Source: a bacterium
Lineage (GTDB): Bacteria; Bacteroidota; Bacteroidia; Bacteroidales; Muribaculaceae
Reading direction: 5' to 3'
Length of the DNA: 56,957 nt
Assembly (NCBI GenBank): GCA_004563195.1
Contig: SFTJ01000012.1
Location: 1 to 56,957 of the forward strand
Position numbers and translations under genes: made by a program. The notes under the pieces were generated by a model that saw only the letters and a program-made list of their open reading frames with translations, had not been told where the DNA came from and searched no databases. Positions 1-7,760 of this stretch are shown here, in pieces (the stretch's first letter is position 1; each line of letters opens with the position of its first letter).

Positions 1-164
1 AGGAACGGCTGATTTCCATGTTGTCAGCCGTCGCCTCGGAACGGTATCACGAGTTGTTGGAGAAAGAGCCTGATTTGTTACAGCGGTTGCCGTTAGGAAG
101 TATCGCCACCTATTTAGGCATCACACAGGCAAGTTTGAGTAGGATTCGGGCACAAATAAAATGA
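1..164 (+). CDS. Crp/Fnr-family transcriptional regulator, C-terminal fragment (cut by window edge)
   Basis: The reading frame from base 3 to the TGA at 162-164 gives about 53 residues that end in a helix-turn-helix: PLGSIATYLGITQASLSRIR. This is the typical DNA-binding end of Crp/Fnr-family regulators of Bacteroidota, which sense cyclic nucleotides or other effectors with an N-terminal cupin. The sensory domain lies outside the window, so the effector cannot be inferred. The gene points toward the decayed element at 242-746. Family assignment is fairly safe; regulon unknown. Confidence 0.75.
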   Translation, partial: ERLISMLSAVASERYHELLEKEPDLLQRLPLGSIATYLGITQASLSRIRAQIK

Positions 165-241
165 TGTTTCAACCAACTGAGGAAAGCAAGCGGTTTTGGT
201 CTGCCCCAAACACAAACTTGCTATTCTTCCGCTAGTATTAT

Positions 242-746
242 TTATAATTCCATGCCCTTGTCTCTCCTAAGCGGTTCAACCGTCCTTTTAACGGATGAGA
301 ACAGCCTGCCAAACTGCTCCTTGAACCACTCTCCAATCACTTGCCCGTTAATGGCAAGTGCAAGCTTGGACTTGTCTTTCGGGTCTTTTACCACTTGGAA
401 GCCTGCTTCCTCGGTCGTGAACTTCCGCCTGTGCTCTTCCGAATAGAGCTCGCCCTCGTAGAACAGCGGTTTGCCTATCTTCGGACACAAGCAGGAGTAT
501 GGGCAGTTTCTGATCGGGGCAAAGGTTGAGCAGTTGCAAGTAGTCCATGCCCAACTCGTACTGTTCGCCGAAGATGTGTCCCACTAACGAGCGGATACAA
601 AGGAAGTAGCCTTGTCGGGGAACATGGCTTATCGGCTCGTAAAGGTTGAGGAACTTGCCGACTACTGGCTTGTAGCCCACATGGTCGGGTACGGTGCAGA
701 AGCCGTCATACTTCGGAACACTTGCCATGTAGTCCGCTTTGAAACG
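242..746 (-). pseudogene. Decayed mobile-element gene (DUF5906/VapE-like primase-helicase piece joined out of frame to a second fragment)
   Basis: Read on the minus strand, the part near 728-520 encodes YDGFCTVPDHVGYKPVVGKF and then VGHIFGEQYELGMDYLQL and QKLPILLLVSE. I recognise this as the stretch just before the Walker A motif in DUF5906/VapE-like primase-helicases of Bacteroidales integrative elements. The P-loop never follows. Near 500 the readable protein switches frame to a piece containing KPLFYEGELYSEEHRRKF and ending at 242. A stop lies just upstream of the first ATG (728). So the gene lacks its 5' end, its ATPase core and its frame. The second half could be the gene's own C-terminus after an internal deletion, or part of another element gene. 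Confidence 0.6.
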
Positions 747-853
747 CTATTCAGCCCTCTATCCAACTTCCGCGATTTTCTCATAACTACTTAATTCACA
801 GATTACATTGCGTTAATCTTCCAATTATTGGAGGTTTTTCCATAGATTTTTCG

Positions 854-861
854 TAAATTTG
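854..861 (+). promoter_or_regulatory. Bacteroidota -7 box upstream of pheS
   Basis: TAAATTTG matches TAnnTTTG and lies 26 nt before the pheS ATG. A TTG sits at 828-830, 23 nt upstream, slightly farther than usual. Confidence 0.5.
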
Positions 862-887
862 TAACCAAATTATACAATACATCAGTA

Positions 888-1910
888 ATGATAGAAAAAA
901 TACAAGCTCTAAAGGAGCAAATCGAAGCATTATCGGCTGCCAACGCCGAAGAGTTGGAAGCCCTAAGAATAAAATATCTTAGCAAAAAAGGCGAAATAAC
1001 ATCGCTCTTCAACGATTTTCGCAATGTGCCTAACGAGCAAAAGCGCGAAATCGGTCAGAAGCTTAACGAGTTGAAAACTCTTGCCACCGACAAGATTAAC
1101 GCCATCAGAGAAGCGTTTAACGCCAATGCTGTGAATGATGTCGATATCGACCTCACTCGCACGGCGGCACCGCAAGAGATAGGCACTCGTCACCCCATTT
1201 CGCTCGTAAGAAAAGAGATTATCGACATATTCTCGCGTCTTGGCTTCACCATCGCCGAGGGTCCGGAAGTGGAGGACGACTGGCATGTGTTCTCGTCGCT
1301 TAACTTTGCCGACGACCACCCTGCGCGCGATATGCAGGACACTTTCTTCATTCAGCGCAATCCTGCCGATGTGCTGCTGCGCACTCACACATCATCGGTG
1401 CAAAGCCGCATTATGGAGCACACTCAGCCCCCTATTCGCATCATCTGCCCGGGTCGTGTGTATCGCAACGAGGCTATCTCGGCTCGCGCTCACTGCTTCT
1501 TCCACCAGGTGGAAGCTCTCTACGTCGACAAAAATGTAACTTTTGCCGACCTCAAGCAGGTACTGCTCTATTTCGCTCAAGAAATGTTCGGTCCCGAAAC
1601 CAAGATTCGTCTTCGCCCGTCGTACTTCCCATTCACCGAGCCATCGGCTGAAATGGACATCTCTTGCGACCTCTGCGGCGGCAAGGGCTGCGCATTCTGC
1701 AAAGGCACCGGTTGGGTGGAAATCTTGGGCTGCGGTATGGTAGACCCCAATGTGCTCGAAGCTTGCGGCATCGACAGCAAAGTCTACTCGGGCTTCGCAC
1801 TCGGTATGGGCATCGAACGAATCACCAACCTGAAATACCGTGTCAAGGACCTTCGAATGTTCTCCGAGAACGATGTTCGATTCCTCGAAGAATTCAAGTC
1901 GGCTCATTGA
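888..1910 (+). CDS. pheS: Phenylalanine--tRNA ligase alpha subunit
   Basis: 340 residues, normal length. PheS is the catalytic subunit of the (alpha-beta)2 enzyme that charges tRNA-Phe in the cytoplasm. The N-terminal ~85 residues are a charged helical arm. Class II motifs follow: the motif-2 region around GRVYRNEAISARAHCFFHQ and motif 3 GMGIER near residues 306-311. Four cysteines at 260, 263, 268 and 271 (CDLCGGKGCAFC) form a knuckle that I know from Bacteroidota PheS, inserted before LGCGMV. No pheT follows; it must lie elsewhere, as is common in this phylum. A hairpin terminator closes the gene at 1930-1973, so it is probably monocistronic. Confidence 0.97.
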   Translation: MIEKIQALKEQIEALSAANAEELEALRIKYLSKKGEITSLFNDFRNVPNEQKREIGQKLNELKTLATDKINAIREAFNANAVNDVDIDLTRTAAPQEIGTRHPISLVRKEIIDIFSRLGFTIAEGPEVEDDWHVFSSLNFADDHPARDMQDTFFIQRNPADVLLRTHTSSVQSRIMEHTQPPIRIICPGRVYRNEAISARAHCFFHQVEALYVDKNVTFADLKQVLLYFAQEMFGPETKIRLRPSYFPFTEPSAEMDISCDLCGGKGCAFCKGTGWVEILGCGMVDPNVLEACGIDSKVYSGFALGMGIERITNLKYRVKDLRMFSENDVRFLEEFKSAH

Positions 1911-1929
1911 CGCCTCTGAAAATATCACT

Positions 1930-1973
1930 AAAGGCACTAATTCTCGTCAATTTTTTTGAGAATTGTGCCTTTT
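1930..1973 (+). terminator. Rho-independent terminator after pheS
   Basis: Inverted repeat AAAGGCACtAATTCTC / GAGAATTgTGCCTTT with a T-rich loop, followed by TTTTCTG. It lies 20 nt after the pheS stop. Confidence 0.75.
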
Positions 1974-2016
1974 CTGCTTAATCATATCAGCCATCACAGC
2001 TACTTAACTGTTCCCT

Positions 2017-2664
2017 ATGACTATCAAGCAACGCTATCAGGGCATCATCGAGTGGTTTCAAGCCAATATGCCCGGTGCTCAAACCGAACTACACTACAAT
2101 TCACCCTACCAACTGCTGGTGGCGGTGATTTTGTCGGCTCAGTGCACCGATAAGCGCATCAATATGGTTACACCCGAGCTTTTCAAGGCGTTTCCCTCGC
2201 CTGAAGACATGGCTAAATCGAGTGTCGAGGAGATTTATTCCTACATCAAGAGCGTGTCGTACCCCAACAACAAGGCAAAAAACCTCTTCGGGATGGCAAA
2301 TATGCTGGTCGACAAATTTGAAGGCGTGGTGCCCGACACTATGGAACAGCTGGTGCAACTCCCCGGCGTGGGCAGAAAAACCGCCAATGTGATTCTCTCG
2401 GTGGTGTTCGACCAAGCCGCTATGGCTGTAGATACACATGTGTTTCGCGTGTCGGAGCGCATTGGGATCACCACAGGCAGCAAAAGCCCGCTTCACACCG
2501 AGAAAACTCTCATGAAGCACTTGCCAGCCGATGTGGTGGCGCGTGCTCACCATTGGCTCATTCTCCACGGCCGATACACTTGCACCGCCCGACGGCCTCA
2601 CTGCCTCGAGTGCGGTATTAAACAATTTTGTCGCCACTACCAAAAGGCTGCAAAATCGGAGTAA
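2017..2664 (+). CDS. nth: Endonuclease III
   Basis: 215 residues. A bifunctional DNA glycosylase/AP lyase that removes oxidised pyrimidines in base-excision repair. The helix-hairpin-helix LPGVGRKTAN carries the catalytic Lys at 121, and AVDTHVFRV carries the catalytic Asp at 139. The C-terminus has the [4Fe-4S] ligand pattern C-x6-C-x2-C-x5-C (CTARRPHC, LEC, GIKQFC). All expected residues are present. The next gene starts 49 nt downstream on the same strand, so nth may head a short operon with the channel protein and GtrA. Function does not obviously connect with those neighbours. Confidence 0.96.
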   Translation: MTIKQRYQGIIEWFQANMPGAQTELHYNSPYQLLVAVILSAQCTDKRINMVTPELFKAFPSPEDMAKSSVEEIYSYIKSVSYPNNKAKNLFGMANMLVDKFEGVVPDTMEQLVQLPGVGRKTANVILSVVFDQAAMAVDTHVFRVSERIGITTGSKSPLHTEKTLMKHLPADVVARAHHWLILHGRYTCTARRPHCLECGIKQFCRHYQKAAKSE

Positions 2665-2713
2665 TAACAAAAAACAATTAAAAAATATATACCTCAACAC
2701 CTAACAACATAAT

Positions 2714-3343
2714 ATGCAGACCACATTCCTTCTCCTAGTGGAAATAATAGGAACGCTTGCTTTTGCAATCTCCGGAATACGCTTGGCAGCCGTGAAAAAT
2801 TTCGACTGGTTCGGAGCATTCATCGTTGGCTTCGTCACTGCCATTGGCGGCGGTACGCTTCGCGACCTGATGCTGGGCGCAACGCCTTTCTGGATGCTCA
2901 ATAGCTGGTATATGATTGTCACGGCTCTCGCTTTGTTTATTGTGATTGTGCTCAAGCGTTATCTGGTGCGACTCAATGGTACGTTCTTCATTTTCGACAC
3001 CATAGGATTGGGGCTCTTTGTGGTGATAGGTATGTCGAAATCGCTCGAATACGGTTTCTCACCTTGGGTGGGCATTATTATGGGCACCATTACCGGTGCT
3101 TTCGGTGGCGTGATTCGCGATATTCTCATCAATGAGATGCCGCTGGTGTTCCGAAAGGACATCTATGCCTCGGCTTGCATCGTGGGTGGTTGCATCTACT
3201 GGCTTTGCGATGTGGTGGGATTCTCGCCAGAAGTGCAACAGTCGGCTTGTGCTCTTTTCACCATCTCGGTGCGTTTTCTTGCCGTGCGATTTGGTTGGGA
3301 ACTACCAAGCCTCAACAATTGGACCGACGATAAAGTGAACTGA
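2714..3343 (+). CDS. TRIC-like/UPF0126 membrane protein (YicG/YadS family)
   Basis: 209 residues, nearly all hydrophobic, with about seven predicted membrane segments in two related halves. Each half contains the family's glycine-rich motif: GGGTLRD in the first and GGVIRD in the second. Bacterial UPF0126 proteins are related to trimeric intracellular cation (TRIC) channels; the substrate is inferred only by family. It is followed after 20 nt by GtrA and probably co-transcribed with it. Confidence 0.9.
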   Translation: MQTTFLLLVEIIGTLAFAISGIRLAAVKNFDWFGAFIVGFVTAIGGGTLRDLMLGATPFWMLNSWYMIVTALALFIVIVLKRYLVRLNGTFFIFDTIGLGLFVVIGMSKSLEYGFSPWVGIIMGTITGAFGGVIRDILINEMPLVFRKDIYASACIVGGCIYWLCDVVGFSPEVQQSACALFTISVRFLAVRFGWELPSLNNWTDDKVN

Positions 3344-3363
3344 CTAAACTTATAAATCTGATA

Positions 3364-3834
3364 ATGGAAAAGAAAGAAATACGCACCACTATGGTGCAAC
3401 TAATAAAATACGGCATAGTGGGCGTGAGCAATTCGCTCATCACGCTCATAGTGATTTTTTTGTTCAATAGTGTGCTCAACCTCAGCTTGCTGCTTGCCGA
3501 TGTTGTGGGATATGTAGCGGGCGTAATCAATAGTTTTATCTGGAACAAGCAATGGGTGTTTAAGACTCACGACACCAAATTGGTGAAGGAAATGAGCCTC
3601 TTCGTCACCGGATTTCTCATCTGCTTCGGATTGCAATTTATCACATTGCTCATCATCACCAAGCCCACCATCGCCATAGCCGAAACTTCGCTTGGCAGTG
3701 ACTTCTCGGCTTTCGGCATGTCGGCGAAGGAGGTTGGCGAATATGCCGCGGTAATCATAGGTATGGTGGTCTACACGCTCAGCAACTACATCTTCAATCG
3801 CTTCGTCACTTTCAAAGCCAAAAAGGAGGCTTAA
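3364..3834 (+). CDS. GtrA family membrane protein
   Basis: 156 residues with four hydrophobic segments. KYGIVGVSNSLITL at the N-terminus and the C-terminal NYIFNRFVTFK pattern are typical of GtrA. Members help flip or present polyprenyl-linked sugars during glycan or O-antigen modification. No glycosyltransferase is adjacent, so the glycan concerned is unknown. Last gene of the plus-strand run; it converges with cca. Confidence 0.9.
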   Translation: MEKKEIRTTMVQLIKYGIVGVSNSLITLIVIFLFNSVLNLSLLLADVVGYVAGVINSFIWNKQWVFKTHDTKLVKEMSLFVTGFLICFGLQFITLLIITKPTIAIAETSLGSDFSAFGMSAKEVGEYAAVIIGMVVYTLSNYIFNRFVTFKAKKEA

Positions 3835-3876
3835 CCACCACGCCCGCAGCGGGTTACAAGGGTGGAACAAACTCTT

Positions 3877-5307
3877 TCATTTCACCGGCGTCAAACCGTT
3901 TTCAGCCGCTACTTTAATCATAAAGTCGCGTGCTTGCTCATAGTCGTTGGCTATCACACCATCGAGTATGGCGTCTTTTATGGCTGTCTTTATCACACCC
4001 ACCATCTTGCACGGCGTGAGATTGAATGTCTCAATTATCTCTTCGCCGCTCACAGGCGGTTGGAAATTGCGCACTCGGTCTTTCTCCTCTATGTCGATCA
4101 ATTTCTGACGAACAAGCGCAAAATTATCGAGCAATCTCTTCACCTTGGCGGCATTTTTCGATGTGATATCGGCTTCGCACAGCATCATCAAGTCGTCGAT
4201 ATCGTCGCCGGCATCGAATAGTAGGCGTCGCACTGCCGAATCGGTCACCACATCTTCCACAAGGGCTATGGGGCGCATGTGCAGTCCCACCATTTTCTTC
4301 ACATATTTCATGTGCTCGTTCATGGGGAACTTCATTCGGGCAAAGATGCGTGGCACCATCTTCTCGCCCACAAAATTGTGGTTATGAAAGGTCCACCCTA
4401 TCTCATCTACCCAGCGCTTGGTGGCTGCCTTGCCGAGGTCGTGAAATACTGCCGACCAGCGTAGCCACTCGTTGTCGCTCTTCTGCGCCACATTGTCGAG
4501 CACTTGCATGGTGTGAAGAAAATTGTCCTTATGTCCGCGTCCGTTTACGGTTTCTATGCCTTCGAGCGCCGACAATTCGGGGAAAATTATGCGCAGCAAT
4601 CCGCAATCGCGCAGCAAGATAAAGCCTCGCGAGGGCTTGGCTGAACGTATTATCTTGGTCAATTCCTCAAATACGCGCTCGGCTGAAATAATCTTTATGC
4701 GCTCAGCATTGCGCGCAATGGCATCGAATGTCGCGCTATAGATATCAAAACCGAGTTGTGTGGCAAAGCGCACAGCACGCATCATGCGCAGCGGATCGTC
4801 GGAGAAAGTGATGTCGGGGTCGAGCGGTGTGCGAATTATGCGACGCTCCAAGTCGCCAATGCCGTCAAATGGGTCGAGCAGTTTGCCATAGGTGGCTTTG
4901 TTGACCGATATCGCCATGGCGTTGATGGTAAAGTCACGACGGCACTGGTCGTCGTGCAGAGTTCCGTCCTCCACCTTTGGCTTGCGGCTGTCGTGGCTGT
5001 AGGATTCGCGACGCGCGCCCACAAACTCCAATTCCTCGCCATAGCGCTTCACTTGGGCAGTGCCGAAATTGGGGAATACCGCCAGTTTTGCCTTCTTGCC
5101 CCAGCGCTGTGCCACCACTTCGGCTAACTCAAGTCCGCTGCCCACTGTCACAAAATCTATGTCCTTCGAGGGCCTCTCCAAGAAGATATCGCGAACATAT
5201 CCTCCCACCACATAGCATTCGCGCTGCAACTCATCGGCCGCTTCGCCCACCATGTGAAAGACTTCTTTGCTCAAATGTTGTTCTATCTTCTTTTCGTCGA
5301 TTTTCAT
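3877..5307 (-). CDS. cca: CCA tRNA nucleotidyltransferase / poly(A) polymerase family with HD domain
   Basis: 476 residues. It adds or repairs the 3' CCA of tRNA. The N-terminal nucleotidyltransferase shows VGGYVRDIFLERPSKDIDF, with the metal-binding DxD at residues 49-51. The middle is the tRNA-binding head, and a C-terminal HD phosphohydrolase domain contains FHDLGKAATKRW. This bacterial class II architecture is usually named Cca; a PcnB-like role is less likely. It is the last gene of the minus-strand block beginning at rny; the M24 peptidase gene ends 69 nt upstream. Confidence 0.93.
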   Translation of the reverse strand: MKIDEKKIEQHLSKEVFHMVGEAADELQRECYVVGGYVRDIFLERPSKDIDFVTVGSGLELAEVVAQRWGKKAKLAVFPNFGTAQVKRYGEELEFVGARRESYSHDSRKPKVEDGTLHDDQCRRDFTINAMAISVNKATYGKLLDPFDGIGDLERRIIRTPLDPDITFSDDPLRMMRAVRFATQLGFDIYSATFDAIARNAERIKIISAERVFEELTKIIRSAKPSRGFILLRDCGLLRIIFPELSALEGIETVNGRGHKDNFLHTMQVLDNVAQKSDNEWLRWSAVFHDLGKAATKRWVDEIGWTFHNHNFVGEKMVPRIFARMKFPMNEHMKYVKKMVGLHMRPIALVEDVVTDSAVRRLLFDAGDDIDDLMMLCEADITSKNAAKVKRLLDNFALVRQKLIDIEEKDRVRNFQPPVSGEEIIETFNLTPCKMVGVIKTAIKDAILDGVIANDYEQARDFMIKVAAENGLTPVK

Positions 5308-5376
5308 ATCTTGTAGAATGTGGTTTGTTGTAATGAATTTATTTGTTGGTCGATTATTATGTTCAATCGTCAGCTA

Positions 5377-6546
5377 TTACATAAGCTGCTGCAAATCTTC
5401 GGGCATATTGGTGAGACATTCGGTGCCTGTGGCTGTGATGGCATAGGTGTTCTCAATGCCCACTGCGCCCACGCCGGGAATCACAAACTTCGGCTCCAAG
5501 GCTATCACATTGCCTTCCACAAGCACATCTTTGCTGCGCGCCGAGAGCACCGGCAGTTCGTTAATCTCTATACCCACGCCGTGGCCTATAAATCCGGCTT
5601 TTTGCTTATGACCCATAAAGTAATCGGCGAGTCCGGCTTCTGCCACTGTAGCTTCGGCAAGTGCCACGAGGTCCTTGGCTGCCACTCCGGGTCGCGCCGT
5701 TTGGGCTATCTTGTGGCATATTTCCACCGAGCAGCGGTGTGCGCGCTCGGCAAGTTCGCCCACTTCGCCCACCTTATAGCTGCGGCTCATATCGGTCATA
5801 TATCCGGTAAAATTGCCGCATGCATCCACCATAATGGTCATGCCGGGCTTGATGATGGTGCCATTGGCTCCGATAGGTATCGACTTATCCATTCCGGCGC
5901 CGCCCATGGCAAAATCATAGGGCGCGGGATTATCGGCATTGTCGCCCGCGAGGATGTTTCCCATAAAGAGTTCCATCGATTGGCCCGATATCCTGAATAG
6001 TCCCAAGCAACCGTCGAGGCGCAGACGATGCTCAAGTTCCACTTGCAATTCCACATCGCTCATTCCCTCGCTGAAGATGTGTGGTATCGACTTATACGAC
6101 ATAGCATGGCTCACTCCGCTTCGGCGAATTAAATCCAACTCAAACGGGGTCTTCACGGCGCGCACACTGCGCATGATTGCCGACCCGTTGACAAATTTTG
6201 CTCCGGGGAATGCAGCTTGCAAGCGCATTATGTCGGCATACGACATATCGTATTCAAGCGCCAATGTGCCCGGCACGCTGCCAAGCATCTCGGCTATCTG
6301 TTCGGGCTTGCGTATGTATGCCACATTGTCGCCCTCGAGTTCCACCGGGCGGCGCACAAAGTGCTTCACCTCGCCTTGGGCTGTGACGAGCACATATCCG
6401 GCTATCACGCGTCCGGTTATATAATATAGGTTGGCATTGCCGCTGATAAGTATGGCATCTGCTCCGGCTTGGCGCAATGCCTCAGCCACTCGCGTTTCTC
6501 GCTGGGCTATCTCTTTTTCCCATCCTTTGGGTACGATGTTGCTCAT
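5377..6546 (-). CDS. M24 family metallopeptidase (Xaa-Pro aminopeptidase-like)
   Basis: 389 residues with a creatinase-like N-terminal domain and a pita-bread catalytic domain. Metal ligands are recognisable: Asp in IMVDACGNF and YMTDMSRSY, His in FIGHGVGIEINELP, and Glu near the C-terminus in ALEPKF and VGIENTYAI. Such enzymes cleave X-Pro dipeptides or N-terminal residues before proline in the cytoplasm. No signal peptide. The HAD gene ends 15 nt upstream, so the two are co-transcribed. Exact substrate cannot be told from sequence. Confidence 0.92.
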   Translation of the reverse strand: MSNIVPKGWEKEIAQRETRVAEALRQAGADAILISGNANLYYITGRVIAGYVLVTAQGEVKHFVRRPVELEGDNVAYIRKPEQIAEMLGSVPGTLALEYDMSYADIMRLQAAFPGAKFVNGSAIMRSVRAVKTPFELDLIRRSGVSHAMSYKSIPHIFSEGMSDVELQVELEHRLRLDGCLGLFRISGQSMELFMGNILAGDNADNPAPYDFAMGGAGMDKSIPIGANGTIIKPGMTIMVDACGNFTGYMTDMSRSYKVGEVGELAERAHRCSVEICHKIAQTARPGVAAKDLVALAEATVAEAGLADYFMGHKQKAGFIGHGVGIEINELPVLSARSKDVLVEGNVIALEPKFVIPGVGAVGIENTYAITATGTECLTNMPEDLQQLM

Positions 6547-6561
6547 AGTAATGTATCCTTT

Positions 6562-7203
6562 CTATAAAAAATAGTCAATAATTTGTTTAAAATTATCTGC
6601 TTTCATATCGTAGTCGGCACAATTGCCGAACCCATAACTGCAATATACAAATTTCATGCCTGCGCGGTGCGTTTCGTTGCAATCGCCTTGTGTATCACCC
6701 ACATATATCGGATTTTGCAACCCATAACGCTCTTTGAGCAGCAACATATTGTCTGATTTTGCCATTTTAGTCATGCCGTAGGTCAAAAAGTCGGTGACAT
6801 ATTGGCGCAATCCGGTGAAATCCATAAAGTTCGACAGTCCGTTGGAGCCGCAGTTGCTCACCAGGAATATTTTGTAGTGCTGTGATAGCTGCGCTATGCC
6901 TTCTTTCACATCGGGATAGAGTGTTCCGCCCATGCGTGGCAGCAATTCGTCCTCTATCTCATCTACGCGTTGCAAAAATCGCTCGCCGTAGTTGTTGGTG
7001 CCGAAGTTCGCACATATCATCGCCAGTATTTGGTCGAGGGTCTTGCCCATACCGTGGAGCAGGTCGCGGCCGGTAATATGCACTTCTTCGCCATATTCGG
7101 CAAATGTTCTGTTCCACACCTCGGCATAAGAGTCCATGGCATCCCACAGAGTGCCGTCCATGTCGAACATCAGAGCATCTACTCGTGTCTTGTCAATCGC
7201 CAT
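6562..7203 (-). CDS. HAD-superfamily hydrolase (phosphoglycolate-phosphatase-like)
   Basis: 213 residues. Motif I is DMDGTLWD with the nucleophile Asp, motif II is the VSNCGS region, motif III the Lys in MTKMAKSDN, and motif IV is VGDTQGDCNETHRAG. A helical cap is inserted after motif I (subtype IA). The reaction is hydrolysis of a small phosphate ester; the substrate is unknown. It sits between gldH (44 nt) and the M24 peptidase (15 nt) in the rny operon. Confidence 0.9.
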   Translation of the reverse strand: MAIDKTRVDALMFDMDGTLWDAMDSYAEVWNRTFAEYGEEVHITGRDLLHGMGKTLDQILAMICANFGTNNYGERFLQRVDEIEDELLPRMGGTLYPDVKEGIAQLSQHYKIFLVSNCGSNGLSNFMDFTGLRQYVTDFLTYGMTKMAKSDNMLLLKERYGLQNPIYVGDTQGDCNETHRAGMKFVYCSYGFGNCADYDMKADNFKQIIDYFL

Positions 7204-7247
7204 TTAGCTTGCAGATATCTTGAGAATGTTATTTATTTTTACTGATT

Positions 7248-7760
7248 TCACTGCACTTCGCTCGGGCTTACTATGATTCCCACATCAGTGATATTGCCCA
7301 CGGTGTCGCGGTCGCTCATCGTCTGCCACAGCACTATGCGCTTCACCGTGTGTGCCGGCACTTGCTCGAGCACCACTTGCTTAAACTGATAGAGAGCACC
7401 GAAGCCCGACCCTTTCCAGGTGCCGTACTTATCGGCGAGTTCCACATTTATGATGCGACGCTTGAGTTTCTGATTCTCACCTATGAAATCGGCGGTGATG
7501 CTCAGATTGCGATAGGCATAGTCTTGATCGTGTCGTATAGCCACCGATATGTCGTAGCAGGCAGCGGAATCACCGTATTGCGGCGTGAAATACAGTGGAC
7601 TATTGTGAGTCCAACCTGCTGCGGGCACATCGGAAAATTCGCTATAAGAAGAATGCTTAGGCGAACAAGCGCCCAAGCATACCATTATCGATGCAAAGAG
7701 GCAACATAGCCCCACAGCACGGCTTTTCAGTGCCTTACTACTGCTGACTACCGTTATCAC
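7248..7760 (-). CDS. gldH: Gliding motility-type lipoprotein GldH
   Basis: About 170 residues from a GTG at 7758-7760. The N-terminus has Lys/Arg followed by a hydrophobic stretch and the lipobox CLGAC, so it is an outer-membrane-directed lipoprotein. The mature part (SPLYFTPQYGDSA, YAYRNLSITADF, WKGSGFGALYQFKQVVLEQ) matches GldH. The family is required for gliding in flavobacteria but is conserved in non-gliding Bacteroidales, where its job is unclear. No ATG is available upstream of the lipobox, and an AGGAG lies 12 nt before the GTG. The start overlaps the 3' end of ricT (stop 7738-7740) by 23 nt, suggesting translational coupling. Confidence 0.85.
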   Translation of the reverse strand: MITVVSSSKALKSRAVGLCCLFASIMVCLGACSPKHSSYSEFSDVPAAGWTHNSPLYFTPQYGDSAACYDISVAIRHDQDYAYRNLSITADFIGENQKLKRRIINVELADKYGTWKGSGFGALYQFKQVVLEQVPAHTVKRIVLWQTMSDRDTVGNITDVGIIVSPSEVQ

